The notes: generated by a model from the letters alone, not told the origin. Shown: positions 1-12,734, numbered from the stretch's first letter. The stretch is DNA of 64,000 bases from Blasia pusilla (GCA_050084515.1 CM114273.1:27466001-27530000), one strand, 5' to 3'. Program-made: numbers and translations.

Positions 1-440
1 TGTGGCCAATCTGACCGGGCTGTTATAGCCTCCACGCAAGGGAGGAGCGATTTCAAAAAAATTTGGTAGAAGCCATATTGAGAGGTAGAAAGGTAAAATC
101 CGTTTTATGTAAGTGGATGGGACAAGGAAAATGTTGATTTTAGGGTGAATGTGGATGAAAGCCATATTTCCAAAGGATTGACCCAAATATGAAGGGTACA
201 TTTTAGGAGAAGTCTAAAAGTGGTGTAATTTTAGGAGGGGCAACCTAGTAAAAATAGTAAAAAATTTGAGAAGAATGTATATTCCGTGTCTACAACATCC
301 GCACCTTCCACTCATGGCTATGATGCGATAGGGGGCTAAATTCTCTTCATTCTTTCACCTACCGGCTATTTCAGTCGGGTCATGGCTTTGCCACGTGAAT
401 GCCTTTCTACTAACTACCATGCTTGTGGGCCATGTTGTCG
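1..440. other. Unassigned sequence, no gene seen
   Basis: I see no credible coding region, RNA gene or repeat boundary in this stretch. It is mixed in composition and lies just outside the first LTR-like repeat. Confidence 0.5.
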
Positions 441-910
441 CGTCTTTTAGGATAGATCAGTGAGATCTAGTAGAGCGCCTTTACGAGTAGTGGAGGACAT
501 GCTCAGAAGGTCGAGGATGACTTGCTAAGGCCCTACGAAACCTGAGAGAGCAGGTTTCCCCTTCGTTTCGGTTCATTTGGATCCATATTGAGGAACTTAC
601 TATTTTAGTTAAGTACCATTTTGAGTATATGGTCAAATTTCTATTTTGGAAAGTGGCCCTTGACCTCCTATATTAGGTCAAGAGCCAAGGAGGTGACTTG
701 GGAGCATAGGTTACCATGGAGAGAGCTTCGGAGAGGGGAGGGGTATACCTCAAGGAGAGAGAGCTTGAGAGTTCATTCTTTCTTTGTTGAACCTCTTGAC
801 ACAAGGCGGCGGAGCTATGGTCCCTTGCCTTGTGAGTGTAACCCAAACCTCTCATTAGGAGAGTGTGTTTGGTTTGACATTGAGAGAGACATGTAAGAGT
901 GCACACATGT
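441..910 (+). repeat. LTR-like direct repeat, left copy
   Basis: This block aligns along most of its length with 4,181-4,656 in the same orientation. Shared landmarks are CTTTTAGGA near its start, GAGAGAGCAGGTTTC, CCTTCGTTTCGG, AAACCTC..GGAGAG, and a GAGAGAGA..ATGTAA stretch near its end. The two copies differ by many substitutions and small indels, so they are old. Two direct repeats of about 470 bp separated by about 3.3 kb of decayed coding sequence suggest LTRs of a non-autonomous (LARD-like) retroelement. I could not fix exact TG...CA ends, a primer-binding site or a target-site duplication. Confidence 0.55.
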
Positions 911-2080
911 GAGAGCTATGGTGTTGTGAGAGAGATTTCACCTTATTTTACAAAGAGAGAATGAGAGGGTGAGAGAGATTCATGGGGGAGCTCGTTGGTT
1001 GATCAATTTCTGGTGCAGGTTGGGGACTGTGTTCCCCGATTCATGGCTCACGGGAGCAAGAGCGGCGCTCTTTTGACGTTTGTGTGCAGATTTTTCGTAT
1101 GAGAGAGTGGCACGCAGAAGCGTTGCCCAATTTCTGATAGGGATTGAGTATGGGAGAGGGTTGCCCCATGCCGCTGCTCTCGAGAGCACCATGTAGCTTG
1201 TTGATTTGTATTTTCACATGTTTTACATTTTCTCTGGGAGAAATCAGCGTGGAAGCGCTGCCAAAATTTATGTAGGAAAATAGATGTAGAGATTTACAAC
1301 AGACCGTGTCATTTTTTATTGGAAGGTCCAATTCAAAATATATTTTAACGACATTGTAGATCGTGAAGTTATGCACGCTATGCAATAGACGGTGAGAAAT
1401 TCGGAGTTGCGAGCAAAAAGTTATGGCCGATTTTGCAAAATTTCCATTGTTAGGCAATTTTTAGGGTAAAATTGTTCAAACCCTAAACCAGCCACCGTGC
1501 CGGCGGCGACCGTCGCCTTCAACGGTCCGCCGTCACCGTCAATGGTCCATCTTCGCTGTCCGCCATCGACCGTCGACCGCCACTGTCGCCTACAGCCCCT
1601 CAAGGTCGCGTTCGGCGGTTGTCCGCTGTTGGTTGCCATTGCCACCATTACGGAATGGACGGTCTTCCACGATGACCGTTGATTCTCTGACTTGCGCCGC
1701 CACCATCTACTTTGTTCTGGCCACCACCGTCATCACAATTTCATCATCAACAAGTGATGGCAAGTGACTTAGGGTTATGGTGTTTGAGTTTTCATTTCAT
1801 TCTGCTATGTTGTGATTGGTAGCCCCTCGCGACGATCGAGTACCGTGTCGTGACGCCCGCGCCATTGATTGTCACGTCGTGCCGCTCGTGGCCGCACCCC
1901 ATGGTCCCATCGGGGGTTGTGGTGTTGGAGTTTCCTGCAGGGGTGGTGGATATACGCTTGTAGGAGGTAGAGGTCTGCCACCTAGAAGAGTCAAGGGAGA
2001 CATGTGGAGTGAGGCTAGCATGGCTGCTCAAATAGAGCAATTATGACAATAGATGTTGCGATGGCATTGAGGTTACCTGA
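911..2080. other. Internal non-coding region of the decayed LTR-like element
   Basis: No recognisable protein is encoded. The first part (911-1,200) is rich in GAGAGA; 1,490-1,900 is GC-richer with short CCGCC/GTCGCC runs. The short ORFs here have no family-like features. Confidence 0.4.
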
Positions 2081-3880
2081 TGCCGGATCAATGACATCGA
2101 CATCATATGGACAAGGAAAGGATATGGAGGATCCTAGTAACATGTGCGGGGCTACGCATGGAGTGGTTGTAGAGTTGGATCCACACAAGGTGGGAGTGAG
2201 GAAATAGACCAGGCTTCCTCACTTGTTTACTTTGTCTGAGGCAATAAGGACCCCATTGATGGATCATAAATGCTTAGAGTTCCTAGAGGATGGATGTTGG
2301 TGGTATGAAGGCATAACAGGCGATAGGAGAATTGAGTCCAACGACTCCTATTGTTGATACTTAGGTGGAGCTTGTGTCGAGTATGTTATTGGGGGTGGCC
2401 ACTCCTATGTACCACACCCCATAATTTTCAAATGTTGATGTTATGACATTGGGAGGTACACCCGCCAAGGTTTTCCGGCTGGTCGCTACATTATATGAGC
2501 GTGAAGATGGTATGATTGTCTCACATTTAGAGGTTGTTGTAGAGAAGGTGGTGGACCTGCCCTTGGAGCCTATCTATGTCTGGGCCGTTGATTCATGGTA
2601 GGGTGCAGTTCATGATAGCGGAGATGCCTGCTAGAACCGTGATAGAGCGTGCCATGGTTTCTCCACATGTTTTTTTGCTTGATAATTGGGGAGAGATCTT
2701 TCATTTGGTGAGTCTAGGAGGGAGAGTGTTTAGTCTGCAGCGCATCTTGTTGGCTTGGGGAGCGCAACCCTTAATGTTGGGGAAAGCTAGAGAAGTTAAC
2801 AAGATTGAGCCTTACAAGGGCGGATGTGGAGTGTTGCCCATTCAAGATACAGATATCCTTGGATGGAGCGAGTATAAAGAAGTTTATCATCCGACATGAG
2901 GTCATGGTGAGGATTTGACTAAGACATCTATCAAATGAGTCCAATGTTGAGTCTTACGACGTCTTGGTTGGAGGAGGAGTGTTGTATCCGATGGGGTTTG
3001 CCCTGGATTATTAGGAGGAGTCAACATCCTACCAAATAAGATGGCAATTAAATAATGGGTGACTTAGCTTGTTATCCATTTGATTCACGAGTTGATAGAT
3101 TGAGCGATGACCATAAGAGATGGCAACTCTAACAACATTCAGCAGTGCCATTAGAGGATTTTATTGACGGTTATGTCCACACAAAGGACACATTAGTAAT
3201 CGACATCCCTGTGGAGGGGAGCGTTATATTGGCAGCATCATTCCATGAAAAAGAGGTACCTTTGTGGGGCCCGAGTAAGGAGCTTCTACGATTGGCCAAT
3301 GAGCAAGTACAAATCTTGTGGAGTGAAGTGCTTACATCATAGCGTAACGGGTCATAGGAACACAAGGGAGTGCTACAGTGTTGCCCTTGGACACCACATG
3401 TACACCCATTGTATAGACTAACATTCAATAGTTTGTTGTCCGATGCATGGTGTGTAATTGAGTCTGAGCATCATTCCATGCTCCAACTCCACAGTTGCAT
3501 CCATTGTTGATTATGGGTTTAGGCTGTAGATGATGTTTGGATTTTTTTGGACCTTTATCTTTGACAAAATATCATAGTCATTGTATGTTGGTGATGATCA
3601 AGCACTTCTAGAAATGAATAGAGTTAGTTGCATTGCCAAACAAAGCGAGTGAGGAAGAAGCATATGCCTTCTTGGATGGAGTGCTAAGTTATTATGATGC
3701 ACTAGCTAAGGTGTTGAGTTACCAGGGTAGAAAGTTTTACGAGGAGTTTAAGGCCTTGTGTGATCAAGTGTTGATTGACCACCACACTAGTTCGAGGGTC
3801 AGCTTGAGGTAGATGGACTACCAGAGAGAGTTGTTCATATGATTAAGAGAGGTTTATGCAAGAATGGCTCGTAGAGAGGT
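2080..3880 (+). pseudogene. Decayed unrecognised ORF inside the LTR-like pair
   Basis: Long protein-like stretches occur in shifting plus-strand frames. One is open at 2,576-2,899; another at 3,145-3,342 reads VILAASFHEKEVPLWGPSK and continues with an LRLANEQVQILW segment. The phase is broken repeatedly by stops and frameshifts. I do not recognise the family: no protease, RT, RNase H or integrase motif is visible. Its position between two direct repeats suggests the internal ORF of a non-autonomous retroelement, but it could also be a captured gene. Confidence 0.4.
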
Positions 3881-4034
3881 CATCTAGAATTTGAATTTAT
3901 GACTATCTAGTATCATGGGGCAATATGAGCACCCAACCTTTTTTATTTTAGAGTCTTAGAGATGTGTGTCATGATAAGTAAGGATAGATGGCTATCTAGA
4001 GTTAGAAGAACCTGTCCACTAGCTAGGGGAGAAA

Positions 4035-4800
4035 TTGAAGATATTTTGGTACTCGATTCTCTCAATATTTAGATGTCATGAGTTCATATGGTATCTTGTG
4101 CATGTGTCTAATATGTGTGTATTCGGTGAGAGCGATATATGTTGTATAAAGATGGGTATGTGCATGACAGTTGTCACATGCATCTTTTAGGAAGGAATGA
4201 TGAGTTTATGGTAGAATCCCTTCGAGGATATTGGAAGATAGCCTCAAGAGGTCAAAGATGACATATTGAGGCCTCGGGCAACTTGAGAGAGCAGGTTTCT
4301 CCTTCGTTTCGGCTCATTTGGAGTTATGTATAGAAACTTACTATTTTTGGTAAGTTACCATTAAGCATAGAGTTGAAATTATACTTTAGGATGTGGCCCT
4401 TGATACCCTACATCAAGTCAAGAGCTAAGAAGGTGATCTGCAAACATAGGTTATCATAGAGAGAGTTTGGGAGAGGGAAGGGGATATACCTAATAAGAGA
4501 GAGCTTTGGAGCACATTGTCTCTTTGTTGAATCTTTTGGCATGAGGCGGCACACTATGGTCCTCCTTGCCTTGTGAGTAATCTAGGCCTCTTATTATAAT
4601 TAGGAGAGTGGGTTTGATTTGACATGAGAGAGAGATGTAATTGTATGCATATTATAAGACCTTTGGAATGCTTGTGACTTTTTGGATATATTTCGATACT
4701 TGATTGTCTCAAATGTATAAATGCCTTTAGTTATTTTGTGTGTTTATGTGTGTATTCGGTGATAGTGATGTATGTTGTGTAGCGATGTGTATGCGCACAA
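4035..4800 (+). repeat. Local duplication around the right LTR-like repeat
   Basis: The segment 4,035-4,160 (landmark GTGTGTATTCGGTGA) recurs in degenerate form at 4,683-4,800 (GTGTGTATTCGGTGATAG), flanking the right LTR-like copy. This gives a nested direct-repeat structure. It may mean that the true LTR is longer than the aligned 470 bp, or that a second LTR fragment is present. Confidence 0.5.
4181..4656 (+). repeat. LTR-like direct repeat, right copy
   Basis: Partner of 441-910 in the same orientation, beginning at CATCTTTTAGGA and ending around GAGAGAGATGTAATTG. It has its own substitutions and a few small insertions. See the left copy for the interpretation. Confidence 0.55.
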
Positions 4801-6716
4801 AACCCCCTCTCTCTCTCTGGACCGCACTGTAGAAGATTGTTATTTTATTTTCTTATTTATGTTAATATTTTTAGTATTACAAAAATTCTTTCTCAACAAT
4901 CAAACTAGTAGGGATGTTACATGTTTAAGGGATAGGAGTAGAGATGTTACACATTTTGAAGAGAGATAGGTAAGTTGGCGTTTAGAATAGCATGTCCTCT
5001 AGTCACTCATATCCACTAAAAAGTTAAATCCCCAAAATTTCATTATAACAAATTGCTTAATTTTTTAAGTGAAAATATAAATGTCATGGGAGAATTGAAT
5101 TCATGGTATTTCATCTCCCTTTGACACATTTTTTGATCTTTCATGTTTGCCACGTGTCCATTTTAGTGCAAGAGTCAAATGGGAGTACGTGTACATAAGA
5201 CCACGGTCCATCGCTAGTTTCAAATATTCTGAGATACGTGGATATAAGCACGGAATTGTGTGGGAAAATGAAACAAGCGTGTGAGCATGCAAATAATATT
5301 ATTGAGATAATTTTATTCTCTTTCTCGAAATCGAAGTAGTCGTGATTTAGGAACTCCCAAACCCTCTCATGCCATCACATACTTTAGCTTTTCTATGAGC
5401 CACATGCGAATTCAAGAGCAATCTATATTATTATGGGAGAGTATGTGCCATCTTGATTTGCAAACACTTCTCTCATTGACAAGTGACAATTGGGCAGTAA
5501 CAAAATGTTTCACATGTTACAGGCATAAAAAAAAATTTGAATTTTTGTCGAGCATCCTTAATCCGTTCCCATTCTATGCTCTAGAAAAACTCTTCAAACA
5601 CTTTTTTTATCTCACCTGCATTGCACGAGAACTCAAATTATTAAACTCTATACCAATATGGGATCACATATGCGGAAATCAAGACATAAATCAAGACGAC
5701 TTCCCATAGACTAAAAATCACTTCTATGTTCCATAGGTCCATACGATCTCCCATACAAGCGTGGTGGACGTAGAACGAGAGAAGAGAAGGGGGTCAAGTG
5801 AGCGACGCGAAGAAAGAGTGAATCCCTTTTCCGGTTGTTCCCCGCGGGAGTAGTCCGCATCATATCTCTAGCCTTTTCCAAATTGTTGATCGAATGGTGC
5901 AATGCAAGTATTTGGATTTGTGCCGCGCGGGTGGAAACGCGCACACGCCCGGAGAGCCAGAAAGACACCTCCGTGTCCGTCCTTCCGCCAGCCGACCTCT
6001 CTGTAAAAGTGTCGTATCGTAGGTGATGTAAGCACCACCTGGTTTCGCGGCTAGAAATTCTCTAAACGAGTGGGTTTTGTCTATCCAGGGGACCGGGAAC
6101 AGATCAGATCGAGGGCTGCCGAACTCCCCTCGCGTGTTCTATAACGGCAGTGGAATCTCGGTACTCTCGTCTCGTGCATCGGGGGGAGAGAAAGCAAGCA
6201 GATGGAGTCGCTTTAAAGGGAACTCTTGCTCCGGGAATCCAGCTGAAGTCTCTACGTTCACTATCACAACAACTACATTTGCTCGAGTTTCTCAGCCACT
6301 CGTTTTCTCGTGAATTGCGATTCTCGAGTGTGGATTCATGATTCATGGACTCCCAGATATGTGGCGAGCAGGGCCTCTTTATCCATGTCTTATAGGCATG
6401 GAATGAGACGAGAATCTAAAGGCTAGTTTCATGGATAGAAGAATACTAGGGTCCCTAAAAGCTAGACATACATTAAGCGCAAAACTACATTTTTTTATTA
6501 CATCACTTGGTGAGTTCTCATTATTGTATGCATATAAGTTGAGGTAGATTTATCACTAGAAAACAAATATATGTTCATCTTATGCGATTTTTTTCAACCT
6601 GTTGACTTATGAAACTAGTTAGCATGAACAGAGTTAGCAAGAATTTCTTCTAATAATTTTTCTTTTAAAAAATTATTAGAATAAAAATGAATTTAAAAAA
6701 AGTATACATTCTTTTT
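4801..6716. other. Long stretch with no recognised gene
   Basis: From 4,801 to 5,740 the sequence is AT-rich with no protein of recognisable kind. From 5,740 to 6,340 it becomes GC-richer, with overlapping open frames on both strands (for example 5,835-6,026 + and 6,077-6,313 +). None shows a domain, and the pattern could equally be an old exon or promoter-proximal sequence. From 6,340 to 6,716 it is AT-rich again. Confidence 0.4.
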
Positions 6717-7050
6717 TAATCCGTTTCTGGCATACATAAAATCATCTCTAAATCATTCCTCCCATAAATATAACTTCATCAATCAAACTAAATTTCACTA
6801 CTTCTTGTAATAACTAATATTCAAATTTTAATCCATTCATGACATACATAAAATCATTTTTAAACCACTCCCCCATATATATAATTTCCATCAATCAAAC
6901 TAAATCCCACTACTTCTTGCAATAATTATTATCCAAATTTTAACCCACTCTTCATATACATAAAATCACCACTAAACCATTTCCCCATAAATATATCTCT
7001 CATCAATCAAATTAAACCCTATTATTTTCTATAATCATTATTATCCAAAA
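6717..7050 (+). repeat. Three-unit tandem repeat, about 115 bp
   Basis: Three degenerate head-to-tail units start near 6,717, 6,836 and 6,950. Each holds CATACATAAAATCA, then CCCATAAATATA, then ATCAATCAAACTAAA, then a CTACTTCTTG-like stretch. The units are AT-rich and diverged, so this is a small old minisatellite. Confidence 0.7.
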
Positions 7051-8120
7051 AAATCATTTCTTCTCAAACCCATAACAAGTCAAAAAATAATACATCAAAA
7101 CAAAATAATAACATGTTATTATTTTGTCTTATTATGGTTGCTATCTTGTTTTATTCTACTTGTGAGGTTGAGCATTATAGAATGGATAAAGTATCCACAA
7201 AAGTGGGCCATACTAGAAAATGAAATCTACTTTGATAGATGTGGATTTTTATTCTAGAGTTTTGTGGATTTTATAAAACACATCTAAGCTACACACTCCA
7301 CAAAACCCTAGAATAAAAATATGAATTGTATTGTCACTTCCTATGAAGATTTCATCATCTTAAACAATCCATGATAAGACTTAAACCAATTTTAAATGCA
7401 TAAGCATGAGCCACACATGCCTCAACCCATAAAATAATCGACAAATCTTGATAGCATGAGCTACATCATTCATGATCGCTATCCTACTTGTTAAATTGTA
7501 AATTAGTTCTATATCCTAGGTCCACCCTCAAGAAATAGAATAGTTATCTCAAGCAAAAACCAAAGAAATACCACCCCTACTTGTGATTGAGTGCATGCAA
7601 GGCTTTAGGGACTATTTAGACCAATGAGGTAGACACATGTTGCAATTACCAAGTGATGCTTTACAATATTTCAAAGTTAATTGTCTTATAGAGCATAACA
7701 CCATCTATACCCAAGAGGGTGCATTCCATAACATAGATTTTGAATTCTTTGGAAGGACTCAAAATGTGCATGAATGAAGGATGGATTATAGAGAGTCAAC
7801 TACCAATTTACAAAGTATTGCCATATGTGTCTTGATGCAGATAATCATTGCCTCATCTTGTTAGAGAAGTTGGAGTTCCCATAGATTCATTCACACCCAA
7901 CATAGGAATCGACTTAAAGCTTGCATTCCAAATGATTTAGTTTATATGTATCACAACGATCACATGAAAAGTCAAACATCTAAGTTTCCCTCTTGCATTT
8001 TTTTGCATGTGTAACATGCACAAGTATTATAGATCAAGAGGCCAACAATAGTTGTTATGAAAGTGTCACGGTGAGAAGCATGGGATGAGAAGTTTAAAAG
8101 AGAAATGGCTTGTGGGCAAG
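7051..8120. other. AT-rich region; hairpin at 7,245-7,320, otherwise no gene seen
   Basis: Arms 7,245-7,268 and 7,297-7,320 are inverted copies of each other with about one mismatch over 24 bp, around a 28-bp loop. The left arm starts ATTTTTATTCTAGAG and the right arm ends CTAGAATAAAAAT. It could form a stem or be the core of a small foldback element. The remainder shows no coding or RNA signal I can support. Confidence 0.5.
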
Positions 8121-9115
8121 GTTGCACAGAAACAGACAAGTTCGTCAATGGGACGGACATGTCCGGAAAAATCCGGACATGGAACACCGAGCGTGAGCAT
8201 GGGTTTTTGTGGCGCCCAGATTGACCGTGCGGGCTTCACTTGCGAGCCACCGGTGCGGGCTCTGGTGAAGGGTGCGGGCCAGGGTGCAGGCCTCAATCGC
8301 GACGCGGGCTCTAAGCGAGCGCGACGTGCGGGCTTGGGTGCGGCCCCTGAAGCCCACGTGCGGGCTGCTTGCGAGTTTCTAAGCGCGCGCCCGGGCTCAT
8401 TGCGGGCCTTGGAGCTCGCATGGGGGCTAGGATGCGGGCCTTGTAGCCCGCATTTAGGCTAGGCTGCACGCCTCAGTCACGACGCGGGCTGTAAGAGAGC
8501 ACGACGTGCGGGCTTGGGTGCGGCCCCTGAAGCCCACGTCCTGGCTGCTTGCGAATTGCCAAGCCCGCGTGCGGGCTCATTGCGGGACTTGGAGCTTGCA
8601 TGGCGGCTAGGGTGCGGGCCTTGTAGCCCGTGATGTAGGCTAATTGCAAGCCTGAAGCTGCGTTGGTGGGTTGCAAAGGCTAGTGCAAGTTTGAAGAAAC
8701 AGCTGGCTCGTTGTGAGCATTGGAGCCCACATGCAGGCTAGGTCGAGGGCTTGTTGCGGGCCCGCAAGCCCGCATACGGGCTAGGGTGCGGGCGTGGAGC
8801 CCGCGTGTGGGCTAGATGCGGGCCATGAAGCCCGTGCATGGGCTAGGCCGCGGGCCTAGGAGCTCGCATGCGGGCTAGTTTGCGGACCCTAAAGCTCGCG
8901 CGCGGGCTTGTTGCGGGCTGGGTAGCGGGCCTATGAGCTTGCATGCGGGCTAGGGTGCGGGCCTTGAAGCCCACGTCCGGGCTGATTGCGGGCCTCCAAG
9001 CCCGCAAGTGGGCTCCGGCACGGGCTGCTTGCAAGTTGCTTGCGGGCTCTGAAGCTCAGCCTGCTTTCGGGCCTAGGATCGCACGGGCTCCTCGTGGGTC
9101 GTGCGGGCCTTGTGA
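8121..9115. mobile_element. GC-rich short inverted-repeat element (copy 1)
   Basis: The left end (GGTTGCACAGAAACAGACAAG, then GGGACGGACATGTCCGG) matches the reverse complement of the right end of the element ending near 56,040, so both belong to one family in opposite orientation. The body is a degenerate array of GCGGGCTT..AAGCCCGC-like units. A higher-order unit of about 184 bp is duplicated (8,289-8,472 and 8,473-8,656, sharing ACGTGCGGGCTTGGGTG). No matching right terminus is seen near 9,115, so this copy is probably truncated. The open frames inside it are by-products of the repeats. Confidence 0.55.
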
Positions 9116-9120
9116 TTCAA

Positions 9121-9480
9121 GTAAGGTATTAAATAAATTCTATCACTATTATGGTTTGGGTGATTGAAGGTTTGAGAGGTTGGAATAAGGTTTTTGTAGG
9201 AGAATATAGGTTAGTTAGAAATGAGAGTAATTGATGAATTTGGGATCTTAATGGTGGAGAAAGGAATGAAAATATTAAAATATATTTGAATAGGGTGGTT
9301 GTATTGCAAAATAGGTCTATTGGAAATTGAAAGTAGGTCAAGAAGTTAGGATAGGTCAAGAATGAATCTAATAGGAGAATAAAAGTAGGTTTATTAAAGA
9401 AAATTAATGAAGATGGTTTAGTAATCAATTGTAAGTGGGGGTAGATGATTTTTGGAGTTAGAAGGTTTCATTCTCTTCCC
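9121..9480. other. AT-rich sequence upstream of the hAT gene, nothing recognised
   Basis: No coding region is supported. It could be part of the hAT element's 5' flank, but I found no convincing hAT terminal inverted repeat or 8-bp target duplication. Confidence 0.4.
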
Positions 9481-9492
9481 TCCATTGTCCCC

Positions 9493-9500
9493 TATATAAA
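9493..9500 (+). promoter_or_regulatory. TATA box candidate for the hAT transposase
   Basis: TATATAAA in CCCCTATATAAACTTGC lies about 360 bp upstream of the first ATG of the decayed transposase. A pyrimidine-rich leader with a (CT)n run follows, as in many plant 5' leaders. Confidence 0.45.
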
Positions 9501-9541
9501 CTTGCTCATTTTTTGTATACCCTCACAATCTCATTCCTTCC

Positions 9542-9545
<4 letters not shown>

Positions 9546-9575
<30 letters not shown>
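9546..9575 (+). repeat. (CT)n microsatellite
   Basis: About fifteen uninterrupted CT units in the presumed 5' leader of the hAT transposase. Confidence 0.9.
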
Positions 9576-9579
<4 letters not shown>

Positions 9580-9852
9580 ATTTTTTCTCCATAGATAGCT
9601 GAACTTGATAAGTGAGAATATGTTTTGCCACTAGATAACCATGATACTAAAGGTATTTCGATTATCAAGGTTAGCATATTGATCTTTCTTGTTCATAGTG
9701 AGTGTTCTAAGTTTTGTTATTGGAGCATTCACGGAAAATATTTGGTAGAATTTGCATACATTTTACTGATCGATATATACTTATATTGATATAGTAAATT
9801 TTTGCGAAATTTTCCAAATATTTTTGGGTGGGATTAGTGAGTGCTTGTAGTC

Positions 9853-12522
9853 ATGACCAAAGCCAAAGAACTCCAACAGATTGTGAAGGAACATTGGGAA
9901 GAAGTACAAATGGAAGGTAGAACATGAAGCAGATGGCAGTGCAAGTATTATTCCTATTCTATGAAAACCTATCATATCACGCGGATGGTGGAGCATTTTA
10001 CACCAGAGAGATGAAAGACAAAGGATGGGAATCATGAGATCCATCATGCCCAATTATGTGTGAAGGTCCCTCCTAGCGTGCAACGGGATCTTTGACAAGG
10101 TACTAGTGGGAAATGGACAAAGAAGGGAAGCGAGACCTTCGAGTGAAGTGGAAGAGATGACTCCATTACAAATAGGTTCGCAACAAACAGGAAATCGTAT
10201 TTATGTTGTACAAAATATTGATGGGGTTGCGAACATGCCACGGAGTGACAATTTCGAGGAATGTAGAGGAGTTGTTGGGCCCATTCGAGGGAGTAGTAAT
10301 TTTGGGAAGAAGCAAGCTAATCTGAGGGATTCTTTCAACATCCAAGGAATAGAAGTTGCGAATGACATGTGGACGAAGTGTTTCTAAACTGTGGAATATC
10401 ATTCAACGTAGTACGGCAAGATGCTTTCAAAGAAGCAGTGTTGGCAACAATAAAGGTGAAGGGTTACTCAGGTCCTAGTTACAATTCGTTGCGCACCACC
10501 CTACTTGAGGAACATATGGGGAAGGTGAAGGAAAAGGTGGATGGCATATTGGATAATTTGAGTTTGGGGGCCACGATCATAACGGATTCTTGGACCAATG
10601 TGAGAAGCGAGTCTTTAGTAACATAATAGTCTCTTGTCCACAAGGTGAGGTCATGATTGAGTCGATACACACCAAAGGAGAATTCCAAATGGCAGAATGG
10701 TTGGCACGTCACATAGAGAGGACTATCATGCGCATCAGTCTAGAGAAATATCTTGCAACTTGTGACAAACAATGCTAGCAATGAGCAAGCAGTAGGGAAA
10801 CTTATTGAAGCAAAGTTCCCTCATATTCTTTGGGATGGATGCGTATCACATTCTCTTGATCTAGTCTGCGAAGAGTGGGGTAAATGGCCTTGGGTGTACA
10901 GGATTTTTGCACAAGCTCGTGAGGGTAGTATTTTTGAAGACTAGAAATTGGGTGATGGCCTAATTTATGGAAACCAATCCAATCAAGAGACGATTGTTAC
11001 TTCTTGCAAATAAACGCTTTGCGACAAATTTTATCACGTTGGGACGTGTCTTAGAATTGAGGGAGGCGTTCCACGCCATAGTTGCCACCAATGCTTTTAG
11101 GGAGTATTTCAATGGCAGGGATGCGAGGCAAAGGGAGAAGGCACGAGAGATTGAGACTACTGTGGCCAATCACGATTTTTGGATGGAGGGTGAGGAGTTG
11201 TTTGTTGCGGCTCAACCAACTATTATCTATTGAGAGAGTGTGATGGCCATAAAGCAATGATTGGGCGTATTTATTGTTGTATTTTTTAGATAATGGAAGA
11301 GACTCTTTATTTTCCTGTGACTCCATGGCCCGATATGGGCGGAAGGTATCACGGTTATTTTTTCACAATGTCTAGAGCTATAGAGATGGTCGATGTTATT
11401 TCTAGGCGGTGGGCACTTATCCACAATAAAATACATGCAATAGGCTACATTCTCGCCCCTTACAATCTTCTTGATAGTGTTCCAGACGTCACTTCAAATG
11501 CTGAGTGCATGAGAGATTTCAAAAAAGTTCTAAAACTATATGCGATCGGGGTGCATGGCCTCAATGTCATTGAGGCTAATTCTTATGTGGCAACTTGCTT
11601 GCGAGAGTTGGGCAACATTGTGAACCATCAGGAAATATTTGTGGATGAATTTGGTAGGGAAGTTGTTGATTCACTATGTCCCTCTGATTGGTGGATCATG
11701 CACGATCAAGGTGCACCAACATTGCACTGTATGGCTAAGTCCATATTAGCACAAGTGGTTTCATCTTCTTTAGCGGAGAGAAATTGGAGTAGTTATGGTT
11801 TCATCCACAACAAGCACAAAAATAAATTGACCAACGAGCGTGCCAGGTATTTGGTTTACATCTATACAAACTCAAGGTTTGGAGACAAGGGTGTTTCTCG
11901 GAAATCAAGACAATGGCTCTTGTACAAGCAAGACTTTTTAGAAAGGGATGGACAAGAGCAAGCTGGAAGGGTAGTAGAAGATGGTAGTGAATCTAGCTTG
12001 CATGCAAGAAACCGTGATGGTAATCATGAAGATAACCTTGACTTACAAGATGAGGATCTAGAGGAGGTGGATGTGATATGTGGAATTCATGGCATCGAAG
12101 GGAGAGAGGATACTTATATCGGCAACACTGAAAATTTTGATTCTGAGGGGCTTGGAAGAGTTGAAGATGATGTTGAAATGGAACATTGGATTTGAGAGCA
12201 CGAAGAAGAGCAACAACGGAAGACTTCAAGCGTAGCCAATCTGCCGAGCACTTCTCCTAACACAACCTACGACCCTTAGATTGTTGGACCAGTAGGAGTT
12301 CAGAATTGTTCCACCGAGTCTAGTGAACCTATGCGGGATACTCCTCCACAATATTTCAGCATTGAAACGGTGGACTTAGTTGCTAAGCCTAATGATAATG
12401 ATGTTCTCATACCTATGGTTCCAAACTCTCAACCCATCAATCATGGCATGGATAGTTCATACATTCCCTCCAATCATGAAACAACAGCAATAGAAACTCG
12501 TCGCCGATCCACCCGACTTTGA
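9853..12522 (+). pseudogene. hAT-family transposase, degenerate
   Basis: This was a cut-and-paste transposase of the hAT superfamily. Pieces in order: a BED-finger-like remnant in broken frames (about 9,920-10,090, a CKYYSYSMKTYHITRMVEHF stretch); the DUF659 region at 10,369-10,626 (GISFNVVRQDAF, SYNSLRTTLL, TIITDSW), continuing at 10,753-10,944 (VTNNASNEQAVGKL, CVSHSLDLV); a middle part at 10,967-11,233; and an open frame at 11,293-12,195 with the hATC dimerisation domain at its residues 130-190 (DWWIMHD, SSLAERNWSSYGFIHNKHKN). The DUF659 D (ITDSW) and the VTNNAS element are visible. A tail to 12,522 ends in RRRSTRL. Several stops and frameshifts between blocks (for example around 10,385, 10,625, 10,945 and 11,235) make it non-functional unless some are introns. 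The start at 9,853 is chosen because it precedes the BED remnant. Confidence 0.9.
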
Positions 12523-12734
12523 ACTAATGAGGCCCTAAATTACCGCTTACATCTTACTCCACTAGACCCAAACATAGACCTAGACTAGAAGAGTACTCAC
12601 AAAATTTTGTGAGACGGATTAGTAGGTAGTTGTAGCAAACTTGTTTTGTGTTGACTATTGTAAGAATTTCATTTTTATGAAAATCCTTTTTATATACTTC
12701 TCGCTAATAAAGCATTTATTTTTACATTGAAGGT

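Noticed and set aside
8085-8462. Plus-strand 125-codon frame as a gene
   Set aside because: It lies across the end and GC-rich repeat body of a short mobile element, with no domain.
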